A stretch of 64,000 bases of DNA from Clostridium sp. Lineage in GTDB: Bacteria > Bacillota > Clostridia > Clostridiales > Clostridiaceae. Under the pieces are notes generated by a model. It was given only the letters and a program-made list of their open reading frames with translations. It made no database searches and was not told the DNA's origin. Each line of letters begins with the position of its first letter. Positions within the stretch are counted from its first letter, which is position 1. Positions 36,229 to 44,808 of this stretch are shown one piece after another. A program made the position numbers and the translations under genes. The stretch is from NCBI GenBank assembly GCA_029851835.1, contig JARKVD010000012.1, positions 32,830 to 96,829 on the forward strand, written 5' to 3'.

Positions 36229-38226
36229 TTAGTCACCCTTCCTTAAGTATTTTTCTATTGCTTTGTTTAATAATTCTTCCGCCTCTTCCTGTGAGGTTTC
36301 TTTTAATTTAGCTGCTGCCATTGTTAAATGACCGCCACCACCTAAATCTTCTAAAATAACTTGAACATTTATATCACCTAAGGATCTTCCACTTATATAT
36401 GTTTCCCCTTCTATTTTAGCAATAACAAAGGATGCCTGAATACCTGTAATATTTAGCAATTCATCAGCAGCCTGTGCTGCTAAAACTGAATTTGATAAAT
36501 TGGGTGGACATTTTGCTATGGCGATTCCTTCTTTTAATTTTGCTGTTCTTATTATTTCAGATCTAGTTATATATACGTCTAATGCTTCGCTAAAAATTCG
36601 CTTTACATCAACGGTATCTGCACCCTGTCTTCTTAGAAATGCTGCTGCCTCAAAGGTTCTTACCCCTGTCTTAAAACAGAAGTTTTTTGTATCTAAACAT
36701 ATTCCTGCTAAAAGTGCTACAGCTTCAATTTCTTTTAATGTAGGCTTTTCTACCATATACTGAATTAATTCAGTAATTAACTCAGATGTAGAAGAAGCAT
36801 AAGTTTCAACATAATTAATTATGGATCCTTGAATAAAATCCTTAGCCTTTCTATGATGATCTATAATTACAAGCCTACTAATACTTTTTACTACATCCTT
36901 AGATAGAACATAACTTTCATTATGAACATCTACTAATATTAATAAACTTTTATCATCCTTAAGATTATTTATTTCAGACGGTTTAACAAAAGTATTACTA
37001 TATTCCTCTTTCTCTTTTAACCTGTCAACCATATAATCAACAGCATCATGTTGGTCACCTAGAATGATATAACATTCCTTGTTTAAGGACTTTATAGTGC
37101 TGTACATTCCAATTGCAGCTCCTAAACAATCCATATCAGGATTATGGTGACCCATAATAAAGATTCTACTACTCTCATTTACTAAGTCTAATAGAGCATG
37201 CCCTATTACTCTCGCCCTAACCTTAGTTCTTTTTTCAACTTCTTTTGTCTTTCCACCATAGAAAGAAATTTTTTCAAAGCTTTTAATTACACATTGGTCT
37301 CCACCTCTGCCAAGAGCAAGTTCCTGTGCAGTCGATGCAAATTCATAGTTCTCTGCTGGGGTATTACCACCTCTTCCTATACCAATGCTTAAAGTAACTG
37401 CAAGTTTGTTACCTGTGCTAATTTCCCTCATTATATCAAGTATATCAAATTTTTTATTAATTTCATTATCTAAGTTTATATCTTTTGTAACTAATATATA
37501 TTTGTTAGATGAATATTTCGTTATCATTGCCTCTAAGCCATTTGCATAATTATTTATAGCTCTATCTATGTCTGCTATAAGCTGTGGCCTTAAGCCTTCT
37601 TCTGTGGTCTTGATAACATCATCTAAATTATCTACTTCAATTAAAACTACACTTTCTTTAGTTTCACCAATTTGCTTCTCTAACTCAATACTATCAGTAA
37701 TATCGTAGAAATACATCATTACTAAATTGTTGTACTTATCCGAAGTTCCATCACTAACTACATTAGTATATATATTATACATCCTATTATTAAAAGAAAC
37801 CTTCTTATATTCAGATTTTCTTCCATCTAGTATAAGCTTTACATTTATTTCTTTTATAAACTCCTTAATATTTTTTCTTACAATAGTTTTATTATCTGTT
37901 ATTCTTCTTAATTCTTCGTTATACCAAATAATATTACCATTTTCCATTAAAAATAATATAGGGAATGGTACTCGTGAAAATACCGTTGTTTTTACGGAGT
38001 TAATTCTCGAGGTAATCAGTTCATCATCATTAATTTCAGCTTCATTTTTTAACTTTATATTTAAATTGTTATAAATCATTAAAGCTAGCCAAACCATAAG
38101 AAGTAAACTAAGAATAAAAAATGTCTTTGCCATAAATAGAATAATACTTATTATGGAAAATAAGATTAAAGCTATCTTGCTATTCATAAGCTTATCTATC
38201 TTATCACTAACGTATCTCTTTTTCAT
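36229..38226 (-). CDS. gdpP: Cyclic-di-AMP phosphodiesterase GdpP
   Basis: Membrane-bound enzyme that degrades c-di-AMP, controlling potassium and osmotic balance. The 665 residues match the family (about 655). Two N-terminal membrane helices (about residues 14-52), a PAS-like domain (about 75-160), a degenerate GGDEF ([10 protein letters not shown] near 300) and a C-terminal DHH/DHHA1 domain. DHH motifs are intact: [29 protein letters not shown] and [10 protein letters not shown]. It lies between yybS (3 bp) and rplI (2 bp), so it is tightly coupled with both. Confidence 0.96.
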   Translation of the reverse strand: MKKRYVSDKIDKLMNSKIALILFSIISIILFMAKTFFILSLLLMVWLALMIYNNLNIKLKNEAEINDDELITSRINSVKTTVFSRVPFPILFLMENGNIIWYNEELRRITDNKTIVRKNIKEFIKEINVKLILDGRKSEYKKVSFNNRMYNIYTNVVSDGTSDKYNNLVMMYFYDITDSIELEKQIGETKESVVLIEVDNLDDVIKTTEEGLRPQLIADIDRAINNYANGLEAMITKYSSNKYILVTKDINLDNEINKKFDILDIMREISTGNKLAVTLSIGIGRGGNTPAENYEFASTAQELALGRGGDQCVIKSFEKISFYGGKTKEVEKRTKVRARVIGHALLDLVNESSRIFIMGHHNPDMDCLGAAIGMYSTIKSLNKECYIILGDQHDAVDYMVDRLKEKEEYSNTFVKPSEINNLKDDKSLLILVDVHNESYVLSKDVVKSISRLVIIDHHRKAKDFIQGSIINYVETYASSTSELITELIQYMVEKPTLKEIEAVALLAGICLDTKNFCFKTGVRTFEAAAFLRRQGADTVDVKRIFSEALDVYITRSEIIRTAKLKEGIAIAKCPPNLSNSVLAAQAADELLNITGIQASFVIAKIEGETYISGRSLGDINVQVILEDLGGGGHLTMAAAKLKETSQEEAEELLNKAIEKYLRKGD

Positions 38227-38229
38227 ATG

Positions 38230-39225
38230 CTACACCTTTCTTAGTCTATGTGGGTCAAGCCTTCTAAAATCTAATAGCATCTCCACAAATCCAATAATTC
38301 CAAATATAAAAAACATACCCATCATAAATACGGCTATAATTATTAATACTCTAGCTGCTTTGGGCAACATCAGTCTCTTTGTAAAAAAATACTGAGTAGC
38401 TGCAATACCATTTATTCCTAATATAACTAAAGTTATCATGTATACAGAATTATATACTGTAATACCCCATTGAAATCCACGTCCATATAATATAAGCGCT
38501 ATACACATAATACCAATTAAAGCTGCTCCAACTAAATTAGTAACATAAAAATCGCTAAACTTTATAACTTCTAGTTTTGCATATCTTAACTTACTTAATA
38601 TTACTGAAAACAGTAAATAACATACATAACCCTGTAAAAATGAAGCTATTACAATTACTGAAGGGAAAATCATTAATATAAGTTCTGGTGTTATTACAGA
38701 CTTCATCTGATTCATCATTTCTATCTGCTTACCGGTAACTCCAATAGACTCATACATTTTTACACTTTGATCTATAGAAACAGCAAAAATATCTGAAAGC
38801 TCTACCGCTTGACTTTTCACAAATTCAAATATATTTTGCCCGCTAATAAGTATACCCGTTAGTGTAAAATCAAGTGTAATTGCTATACCACTAGCTAAAA
38901 TTGTATAAATCAATATTCTGTATGGCTTATATTGCTTTCTTACTGCATATCCTAGGGCCATCCCAACAATTCCATAGCTTACCCCCATTGTAACTCCTGT
39001 AATAGGATTAAACATTATTGAAGTTATAACCATACTTACAATTACACAGCCTGCAGAATATTTAAAATCATGACAATAATGAACTACTGCTACTATTATA
39101 GGAAGTATCATCATAGCTATTCCATACAAAAATGAAAAATATGATGATAGTATTACTATTACAGATATAAGTGCAGCCATTATTGCAGACTCTGTTAATC
39201 CTCTAGTACTAATCTTTTGTTCCAT
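38230..39225 (-). CDS. yybS: YybS family membrane protein (DUF2232)
   Basis: A 331-residue polytopic membrane protein with about eight hydrophobic helices (for example AIMAALISVIVILSSYFSFLY and ALIGIMCIALILYG). It matches DUF2232/YybS in its N-terminal RGLTESAIMAAL and its position immediately before gdpP-rplI, as in Bacillus. The fold resembles ECF-transporter S components, but the function is not established. Confidence 0.88.
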   Translation of the reverse strand: MEQKISTRGLTESAIMAALISVIVILSSYFSFLYGIAMMILPIIVAVVHYCHDFKYSAGCVIVSMVITSIMFNPITGVTMGVSYGIVGMALGYAVRKQYKPYRILIYTILASGIAITLDFTLTGILISGQNIFEFVKSQAVELSDIFAVSIDQSVKMYESIGVTGKQIEMMNQMKSVITPELILMIFPSVIVIASFLQGYVCYLLFSVILSKLRYAKLEVIKFSDFYVTNLVGAALIGIMCIALILYGRGFQWGITVYNSVYMITLVILGINGIAATQYFFTKRLMLPKAARVLIIIAVFMMGMFFIFGIIGFVEMLLDFRRLDPHRLRKV

Positions 39226-39234
39226 AAAATCCTC

Positions 39235-39555
39235 CTACTGATTTCGCTCTCTAATATGATCATGTAATTTAGATAACTCCTTTCCATTTTTCTCCAACGG
39301 ATCTCCTTCCATGATACCTAGTTTGAGCTTCTTCTTCATAGTTTCATCCACTGCCAAATGAGAATATCCAAGTTTTTCTGATAGTATATATAGTATTATT
39401 ATAGCCCCAGAAATACAATCTAAAATCGCATCATGTGCTATATTGCTTCCTTTGCTTAAAACTTTGAAAAAATCCCCTATAATACATAATAAATCTGCCT
39501 TAAGACTTTCAATGATTTTTATGTTAGACATAATATTGAAATCTTCACGCTTCAT
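39235..39555 (-). CDS. MazG-like family protein
   Basis: A short 106-residue helical protein (FNIMSNIKIIESLKADLLCIIGDFFKVLS) that matches the clostridial MazG-like family found upstream of yybS. True MazG enzymes hydrolyse NTPs using an ExxE12-28ExxD metal site; I do not see a full set of those acidic residues, so catalytic activity is doubtful. Start ATG follows AGGGGGAG. It is 9 bp before yybS, so likely the first gene of that operon. Confidence 0.7.
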   Translation of the reverse strand: MKREDFNIMSNIKIIESLKADLLCIIGDFFKVLSKGSNIAHDAILDCISGAIIILYILSEKLGYSHLAVDETMKKKLKLGIMEGDPLEKNGKELSKLHDHIRERNQ

Positions 39556-39696
39556 CGAACTCCCCCTTCCATTTGGCTATAAATCTATTGTAAATTTTTT
39601 TTAGTTTTAATGCAACAATCTAGTGGTTATATTTGGATTTATTTCACATATGAGTAATTTTTTTTGCATATATTTGATAATTATCACTCTAATAAT

Positions 39697-39734
39697 AAAA
39701 AGACTAGCAAATAATTTATTTGCTAGTCTTTTTT
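39697..39734. terminator. Terminator of the rpsF-ssb-rpsR operon
   Basis: AAAAAGACTAGCAAATAA and its complement form a long stem with T-runs on both sides, about 35 bp after the rpsR stop. It could act in both directions. Confidence 0.88.
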
Positions 39735-39768
39735 AACCATAAGTTATTAACTAAAACTTAGTATTATA

Positions 39769-40023
39769 TTATTCAGTTGTGAATGGTAATAATGCTATGT
39801 TTCTAGCTCTCTTAATAGCTACTGTTAACATTCTTTGGTGTTTAGCACAGTTTCCAGAAATTCTTCTTGGTAATATTTTACCTTTTTCTGTAACATACTT
39901 TCTTAATTTATTGATATCTTTGTAATCTATAGAAGTGGCTTTATCCATACAGAAAGAACAAACTTTTCTCTTCATTCTTTTTCTGTTTCCGCCTTTTCTC
40001 TTATCATTTCTATCATAAGCCAT
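39769..40023 (-). CDS. rpsR: 30S ribosomal protein S18
   Basis: An 84-residue protein that forms a dimer with S6 on the 30S platform. Signature: [45 protein letters not shown]. The N-terminal CxxC and the later Cys/His suggest the zinc-binding (C+) form. It is the last gene of rpsF-ssb-rpsR, 30 bp after ssb. Start ATG follows AGGAGG. Confidence 0.98.
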   Translation of the reverse strand: MAYDRNDKRKGGNRKRMKRKVCSFCMDKATSIDYKDINKLRKYVTEKGKILPRRISGNCAKHQRMLTVAIKRARNIALLPFTTE

Positions 40024-40053
40024 TGTGCACTTACCTCCTTTTACCTAAATTTA

Positions 40054-40491
40054 TTAAAATGGCATATCCTCACCGTCATCAATTGGAGTCATATCTCCGC
40101 CACCAAAATAATCTGATGGAATTGATGGTTCCATGTGAGATCCCATACCTGTATTCATTCCTGATGATTTATTGCCTCCCCATTCAAGGAAACTTACTTC
40201 ATCAGCCACTACTTCAGTTACATATCTTCTTCCGCCGTCTTTAGCCTCATAAGAACGAGTTTCAATTCTACCAGCTACACTCATAAGTTTACCCTTACTC
40301 ATGTAATTTGCTGTATTTTCCGCAGTTTTTCCCCATACTACTATAGGAATAAAATCTGCACTTTGTTGACCTTCTTTCTTAAATCTTCTATCAACTGCAA
40401 GTGTGAACGTTGCTACAGCTGTACCTGTACCTGGAGTAAATTTTAACTCTGGGTCTTTGGTTAATCTTCCGATTAAAACAACTTTATTCAT
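40054..40491 (-). CDS. ssb: Single-stranded DNA-binding protein
   Basis: Coats ssDNA at forks and recruits repair proteins. [16 protein letters not shown] begins an OB fold of about 110 residues; a glycine/Met/Ser-rich linker leads to the acidic tip DDGEDMPF that binds partner proteins. The track begins at a GTG inside the AGGTG Shine-Dalgarno; the ATG at 40491 gives 145 residues and proper spacing. Between rpsF and rpsR, the standard Firmicute arrangement. Confidence 0.97.
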   Translation of the reverse strand: MNKVVLIGRLTKDPELKFTPGTGTAVATFTLAVDRRFKKEGQQSADFIPIVVWGKTAENTANYMSKGKLMSVAGRIETRSYEAKDGGRRYVTEVVADEVSFLEWGGNKSSGMNTGMGSHMEPSIPSDYFGGGDMTPIDDGEDMPF

Positions 40492-40500
40492 AAATAACAC

Positions 40501-40791
40501 CTACTTGCTTTCTGGATTGATTATGATATGTCTTATAACACCATCAGTAATTCTGAATACTCTGTCTAACTCTTTAGGTAACTCAGTGCTAGCTTTGAAG
40601 TTGATTAGAGTGTAAGTACCTTCGTTAACTTTAGCGATTTCGTAAGCAAGCTTTCTTCTACCCCAAACGTCAACATTCTCAACTTCTCCACCATTGTTCT
40701 CTATTACACCTTTAAACTTTTCTATGTTAGCTTTAACAGCTTCCTCGTCTAATGATGGGTGTAATACGAATATAGTTTCATATGATCTCAT
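40501..40791 (-). CDS. rpsF: 30S ribosomal protein S6
   Basis: The 96-residue protein starts with MRSYETIFVLHPSLDEEAV and contains NVDVWGRRKLAYEIAKVNEGTY, typical of bS6. The track start (40800, GTG) lies in the GGAGGTG ribosome binding site; the ATG at 40791 is spaced correctly. First gene of the operon, preceded by the S6:S18-binding leader. Confidence 0.97.
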   Translation of the reverse strand: MRSYETIFVLHPSLDEEAVKANIEKFKGVIENNGGEVENVDVWGRRKLAYEIAKVNEGTYTLINFKASTELPKELDRVFRITDGVIRHIIINPESK

Positions 40792-40810
40792 TAGTTTCAC
40801 CTCCTCCCCC

Positions 40811-40845
40811 CGGACTAACGGCTGTGATTTTCACAGCAGGGATTA
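40811..40845 (-). promoter_or_regulatory. S6:S18-binding leader of rpsF
   Basis: On the minus strand the leader reads CUGCUGUGAAAAUCACAGCCGUUAG: a GCUGUGA/UCACAGC hairpin flanked by a CCG, shortly before the rpsF RBS. This matches the described rpsF leader in which the S6:S18 complex recognises the CCG-containing hairpin and represses its own operon. Confidence 0.8.
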
Positions 40846-40854
40846 CATCAATAA

Positions 40855-40883
40855 ATTTTATCACACCACAAATTTTAAGTCAA
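40855..40883 (-). promoter_or_regulatory. Promoter of rpsF-ssb-rpsR
   Basis: On the minus strand: TTGACT (40878-40883), 17-bp spacer, TAAAAT (40855-40860). The leader hairpin starts about 15 nt further on. Confidence 0.8.
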
Positions 40884-40900
40884 GTAACTAATTCATGATT

Positions 40901-41098
40901 TTAGTTATTCTCTTCAGTTACCTTAATTACCTTTTTTATGCTTTTCTCAAATTTGCTTCTAGGAATCATAACAATTCTGTCACATCCAAGGCATCTAATT
41001 TTTATATCTGCACCAACTCTTATAACTTCCCACTTATTACTTCCACAGGGGTGTGTCTTTTTGGTTTCTACTATATCATTTAAATCAAACTCTTTCAT
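40901..41098 (-). CDS. DUF951 family protein (YyzM-like)
   Basis: A 65-residue protein with the DUF951 pattern: LNDIVETKKTHPCGSNKWEVIRVGADIKIRCLGC, containing Cys residues in HPCG and CLGC that could bind zinc, and RSKFEKSIKKV. Found next to the rpsF operon or parB region in many Firmicutes; function unknown. Its stop is 18 bp upstream of the rpsF -35. Confidence 0.88.
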   Translation of the reverse strand: MKEFDLNDIVETKKTHPCGSNKWEVIRVGADIKIRCLGCDRIVMIPRSKFEKSIKKVIKVTEENN

Positions 41099-41144
41099 AG
41101 TCTCTCCTATATAACATTATTGACATTAATATTTAATTGTAATC

Positions 41145-41405
41145 TTAATTGTTATTAAAGGTTACTTCCTTAATTTTATTATCCTTTAATTCATATATTG
41201 CTTTATGAGCCATTTTCTCTTGATTAATTATGCCCCTTAACCCATTCGAGTCTTTTAACTCCACCTTTAAGCTTATACCACAACTTTTGGTTATATATGT
41301 TGGTGTAGGCATCATTGTTACCTTTAACCTCTTTTCTAAGCAAAGTGACTCAGCTGACATGGCCTCATGGGTATTATTAAAGGTCACTATATAAAATTCT
41401 TTCAT
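41145..41405 (-). CDS. DUF3343 putative Se/S carrier-like protein
   Basis: An 86-residue protein with the DUF3343 pattern YIVTFNNTHEAMSAESLCLEKRLKVTMMPTPTYITKSCGISLKV, including the conserved Cys in the ITKSCGIS segment. This family is found beside SelD and YedF in genomes that use selenium without selenocysteine, and a selenium- or sulphur-carrier role has been proposed. Here it lies 23 bp downstream of yedF, so the two form an operon. Confidence 0.85.
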   Translation of the reverse strand: MKEFYIVTFNNTHEAMSAESLCLEKRLKVTMMPTPTYITKSCGISLKVELKDSNGLRGIINQEKMAHKAIYELKDNKIKEVTFNNN

Positions 41406-41428
41406 TGCAATTATCTCCTAAACATATT

Positions 41429-42034
41429 TTAAAGTTTTATTGTATTGCTTCTGTTCATTATTTCAACAATAGCATACATATTTGTTATTTCCCCAACCGC
41501 AATTTTATCTTTTAACTTATAAAAGTCTAGACATAGACCACAACTTTGAACATTCGTTCCCATTTCTTTTAGTTTTTTTATACTTTCTAATACCAGTGAA
41601 TCCTCTACAACTAATTTAACCCCACCATTTATGAATATCAAATTCTCTGGTATAACCTCAGCTTCTGATAAAGCAAATAAATAACTCTTCATAAGGGCTG
41701 TACCTAATTCACTAGATCCACTACCTAATTCTTCTGAAGATATAATGATAGTAAGTGGTTGCTTTTCATTTATAGGGTATTCATTTTCTTTCTCAATCCC
41801 TTTAGCTTCACCCTTAGTAATTTTTATTTCAAACAAATTAATATCTTTATTCTCACTTTCAAAACTATAACCATTAGAACCTGCAAATTTTTCAACATTA
41901 TTTTTTGCAACTTCATTATCAACTATTACTATTGCTGTACCACTTTCAATACCATCAAAGTACTTTTTTGTATTTATAACTGGTATAGGGCAATTAAGAC
42001 CTTTACAATCAATTATATTTTTAATATTTTTCAT
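41429..42034 (-). CDS. yedF: Selenium-metabolism sulfurtransferase-like protein YedF
   Basis: A 201-residue two-domain protein. The N-terminal TusA-like domain (DCKGLNCPIPVINTKKYF) has the CPxP cysteine; the C-terminal DsrE-like domain has LGTALMKSYLFALSE and VQSCGLCLDFY. This is the YedF family that co-occurs with selD in selenium-using bacteria. The start is ATG at 42034, 7 nt after GGGGG; the track used the GTG just before it. Divergent from the class V aminotransferase gene. Confidence 0.9.
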   Translation of the reverse strand: MKNIKNIIDCKGLNCPIPVINTKKYFDGIESGTAIVIVDNEVAKNNVEKFAGSNGYSFESENKDINLFEIKITKGEAKGIEKENEYPINEKQPLTIIISSEELGSGSSELGTALMKSYLFALSEAEVIPENLIFINGGVKLVVEDSLVLESIKKLKEMGTNVQSCGLCLDFYKLKDKIAVGEITNMYAIVEIMNRSNTIKL

Positions 42035-42331
42035 CACTATTCCCCCTTTTAAGCCACCATAATTATTTTCTTGTTAGTAAATTTGTTTAACTAATTATAT
42101 TTTTGTATATTTATATCATTATGATGTATTATTAAATTGTTATGGGCCATTAATATAAATAAATTAATTCCATATAAAAAATAAATCCAAAACATGATTT
42201 GAACCTATATTTTATTATAACAAATTACCCTAAAGTAATTATATCAAAATAGAAACTTATATTAAATTTAATTTTTAAATACATTTCATAAATCTATTAT
42301 GTATTTCAATATGAATTAGGAGGTATATTTA
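42035..42331. other. Divergent intergenic region, yedF / aminotransferase
   Basis: About 297 bp of very AT-rich DNA between two diverging selenium-associated units. Both promoters must lie here, but several AT-rich hexamers compete and I cannot choose. No riboswitch-like structure is evident. Confidence 0.5.
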
Positions 42332-43489
42332 ATGCAAATATATGTGGATAATGCAGCAACAACTTTCCCGAAACCAAATAGTGTCTATAATGAAATGATG
42401 AATTATATGACCACTATAGGTGGTAATCCTGGAAGGGGTGCATCTACTTCATCTCTAAAAGGTAATAAACTTATATTTCAATGTAGACACGCTCTTTGTA
42501 AATTATTTAATTATGAAGATACAAAAAATGTTGTTTTTACATCTAATATAACTATGTCTTTAAATATGCTTATTAAAGGTTCAGTTAAACCTGGCTGGCA
42601 TGTAATTACATCATCTATGGATCATAATAGCACTCTACGAACATTAAAAGAACTTGAACTTCAAGGAATTATAGAACTTGATATTTTACAATGTAATTCT
42701 TTAGGATTAATTGATATCACCCAATTTAAAAATACTATTAAAGAAAATACTAAGCTAGTTGTCCTATCCCATGCTTCAAATATTATTGGAACTATTCAAC
42801 CTTTAGAATTGATTGGTTCCATATGCAATGAAAAAGATATATTTTTCATTGTAGATTCTGCTCAGACTGCTGGAGTTTTGAATGTTGATTTTAAATCTTT
42901 AAATTGTAGTGCTCTAGCATTTACTGGACATAAGAGTTTACTAGGTCCTCAAGGTATTGGCGGCTTTATAATTGACGATGCCCTTAATGATATTTGCTCT
43001 TCGCTGATTGTAGGGGGCACAGGCAGTTCTTCTTCTGATATTATGCAACCAAAATTTTTACCTGATAAATTTGAAAGCGGAACTTTAAATACTCCAGGAA
43101 TTGTCGGTTTATTAGCAGGTATTAAGTTTTTACAAAAAGAAGGTATTAGTACTATTAAAGAACATGAAGAATACCTTACCCAAAGATTTATCGACGGAAT
43201 ACTAAATATAAAATCTATGAAGGTTTATGGAGATTTTTCGGCATTAAACAGAACTTCAACTGTATCTGTAAATTCATCAATTTTAGATAATAGTGAGTTA
43301 GGTTATATTCTTGATTCCGAATACAACATAATTACACGTACAGGACTTCATTGTGCACCTTTAGCTCACAAAACTATTGGAACTTATCCTTCTGGTACAC
43401 TAAGACTTAGCTTTGGTTATTTTAACGATGAAAAGGACGTTGATTATATTTTAAAATCAATAGATGAAATTGTAAAAAGAAGTTTATAA
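42332..43489 (+). CDS. Class V aminotransferase, cysteine desulfurase/selenocysteine lyase-like
   Basis: A 385-residue PLP enzyme: YVDNAATTFPKP at the N-terminus, HNSTLRTL near residue 92, the cofactor pocket FIVDSAQTAG near 180 and the PLP lysine in FTGHKSLLGPQGIGG near 208, then GLHCAPLAHKTIG, which places a cysteine in the active-site loop near 345. It resembles the cysteine desulfurase subfamily seen in selenium-linked gene clusters (EF2568 type). Next to yedF and DUF3343 it may mobilise selenium or sulphur for a labile selenium cofactor. Start ATG follows AGGAGG. Confidence 0.88.
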   Translation: MQIYVDNAATTFPKPNSVYNEMMNYMTTIGGNPGRGASTSSLKGNKLIFQCRHALCKLFNYEDTKNVVFTSNITMSLNMLIKGSVKPGWHVITSSMDHNSTLRTLKELELQGIIELDILQCNSLGLIDITQFKNTIKENTKLVVLSHASNIIGTIQPLELIGSICNEKDIFFIVDSAQTAGVLNVDFKSLNCSALAFTGHKSLLGPQGIGGFIIDDALNDICSSLIVGGTGSSSSDIMQPKFLPDKFESGTLNTPGIVGLLAGIKFLQKEGISTIKEHEEYLTQRFIDGILNIKSMKVYGDFSALNRTSTVSVNSSILDNSELGYILDSEYNIITRTGLHCAPLAHKTIGTYPSGTLRLSFGYFNDEKDVDYILKSIDEIVKRSL

Positions 43490-43515
43490 TTTAATATATA
43501 TTCATGTATTAAATC

Positions 43516-43549
43516 CACCTCTTTGGTAATACTTACTACTAAGGAGGTG
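43516..43549 (+). other. Hairpin sequestering the yyaC ribosome binding site
   Basis: CACCUCUUUGGUA (43516-43528) pairs with UACUAAGGAGGUG (43537-43549) around an 8-nt loop: 13 continuous pairs with two G-U wobbles. The right arm contains the whole AAGGAGGTG Shine-Dalgarno of yyaC. Confidence 0.75.
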
Positions 43550-43550
43550 T

Positions 43551-44168
43551 ATGTTTTTTATGGTTAAAAAAGTCATCTTTGATGCATTGTCAGAAAACTG
43601 CATCTATAACATTAGGGAAGTAGTATCTCAAGAACTTGTTCAGGCTATAAAAGAAAATAAAGAAATTATAATTTTATGTATAGGCACTGACAGATCAACT
43701 GGTGATAGCCTTGGTCCAATTGTAGGAGATAAACTTAATTTTTTAATAAGAGATAATGTTTATCTTTACGGAAATCTTGAAAATCCAGTCCATGCTAAAA
43801 ACATAACCGAAATTAATGAATTAATTCTTAAAACCTACTCAAACCCTTATATAATTGCAATTGATGCATCTCTAGGAGATCTTCAGGATGTAGGAAAAGT
43901 TATAATTGAGTCTAAACCTTTAAGCCCTGGTTTAGCTTTAAACAAAAAACTTCCTCCTGTAGGTAATCTTAGTATAACGGGAGTAGTTAACATTTCTGGT
44001 TCACTTGAGTTTATGGTACTTCAAAATACAAGGCTTTATATAGTAATGAAGCTGGCGGAAACAATTTCATCTGGATTATATCATGCAATTTTAAAAACAA
44101 TTGGTGGTAGAAAGTCATCATCCATAACTAAAGAGGATTTTTTATTAGATATATCAAAGATTTTATAA
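43551..44168 (+). CDS. yyaC: Spore protease-like protein YyaC
   Basis: A protein of about 205 residues related to the Gpr spore protease fold: IIILCIGTDRSTGDSLGPIVGDKL near residue 38, NPYIIAIDASLGDLQDVGKVI near 98 and KKLPPVGNLSITGVVNISG near 130. YyaC is conserved in endospore formers beside the parA/parB region and is expressed during sporulation in Bacillus. Two starts are possible: the ATG at 43551 (3 nt from GGAGG) and the in-frame ATG at 43560 (12 nt); neither spacing is ideal. The RBS is inside a stable hairpin. Confidence 0.9.
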   Translation: MFFMVKKVIFDALSENCIYNIREVVSQELVQAIKENKEIIILCIGTDRSTGDSLGPIVGDKLNFLIRDNVYLYGNLENPVHAKNITEINELILKTYSNPYIIAIDASLGDLQDVGKVIIESKPLSPGLALNKKLPPVGNLSITGVVNISGSLEFMVLQNTRLYIVMKLAETISSGLYHAILKTIGGRKSSSITKEDFLLDISKIL

Positions 44169-44170
44169 AA

Positions 44171-44217
44171 GGTATAAATAATAAATGTTTCACGTGAAAC
44201 ACTTATTATTTATACTT
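44171..44217. terminator. Bidirectional terminator containing parS site 1
   Basis: GTATAAATAATAA and its complement flank the 16-bp parS palindrome with a single mismatch on each side, giving one long stem. A T7 run follows on the plus strand (end of yyaC); on the minus strand (end of DUF4446) the mismatch becomes a G-U pair. Confidence 0.85.
44186..44201. promoter_or_regulatory. parS: parS site 1 (ParB-binding centromere site)
   Basis: TGTTTCACGTGAAACA, a perfect 16-bp palindrome matching the Bacillus parS consensus TGTTNCACGTGAAACA. It lies in the terminator between yyaC and the DUF4446 gene, 0.6 kb from parB. Confidence 0.95.
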
Positions 44218-44271
44218 TTTTTATATGAAAAGAAGATAAGATTAAATTAGTTTAACCTTATCTTCAAAATT

Positions 44272-44775
44272 TTAATTATTTGTATGTATTGCTTGATGCA
44301 ATACACTACTTTCTTCTTCTGATAAATCATATCTAGAAATTCCATTGTCTATAGGTTTAGCGTAAGTAATGCTTTCATTTCTTGAATATATACTTGTTAT
44401 AATAACTCCGTTGTTATTTCCATCTAGCATTGCAATTGAATAGCTTAAATCACTTCCTACATCCTCAAATGCTTTATATCTCTTCATTGCTACCTTCTGA
44501 ACACATGAATTGATTAACTTTGAAGTGTTTTCACATATCTCTTTTACATTATCTGTTGTATCTTGCATGCTATCAATTTTATCTAATGATTTCACTATTA
44601 ATTCCTCAAGATTTTTGCTGTTAGTGCCTCTCATCATTTTTCTATATTTATTCTTCATTTTACTTGTAGATGCAATACATGATATTACAACTATAATAAG
44701 TATAAATACTAAAACTATTAATGCTAAAGTTATATATGTACCATAATTATTTATTAAATTTATTATCTCTTGCAT
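44272..44775 (-). CDS. DUF4446 family membrane protein
   Basis: A 167-residue protein with one N-terminal membrane helix (about residues 15-37, ITLALIVLVFILIIVVISCI), a coiled-coil stretch (about 40-95) and a C-terminal domain with FEDVGSDLSYSIAMLDGNNNGVIITSIYSRNES, diagnostic of DUF4446. Function unknown; the gene is regularly found next to parB in clostridia, which suggests a link to chromosome segregation. It is separated from parB by parS site 2. Confidence 0.88.
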   Translation of the reverse strand: MQEIINLINNYGTYITLALIVLVFILIIVVISCIASTSKMKNKYRKMMRGTNSKNLEELIVKSLDKIDSMQDTTDNVKEICENTSKLINSCVQKVAMKRYKAFEDVGSDLSYSIAMLDGNNNGVIITSIYSRNESITYAKPIDNGISRYDLSEEESSVLHQAIHTNN

Positions 44776-44792
44776 ACTTATCCTCCTAAATT

Positions 44793-44808
44793 TGTTTCAC
44801 GTGAAACA
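44793..44808. promoter_or_regulatory. parS: parS site 2
   Basis: TGTTTCACGTGAAACA, identical to site 1, in the gap between the parB stop codon and the RBS of the DUF4446 gene. It is not part of a larger hairpin. Confidence 0.95.

Noticed and set aside
36229-38226. GdpP as an active diguanylate cyclase
   Set aside because: Its GGDEF-like segment lacks the motif (LGRGGDQC); the DHH/DHHA1 phosphodiesterase is the intact part.
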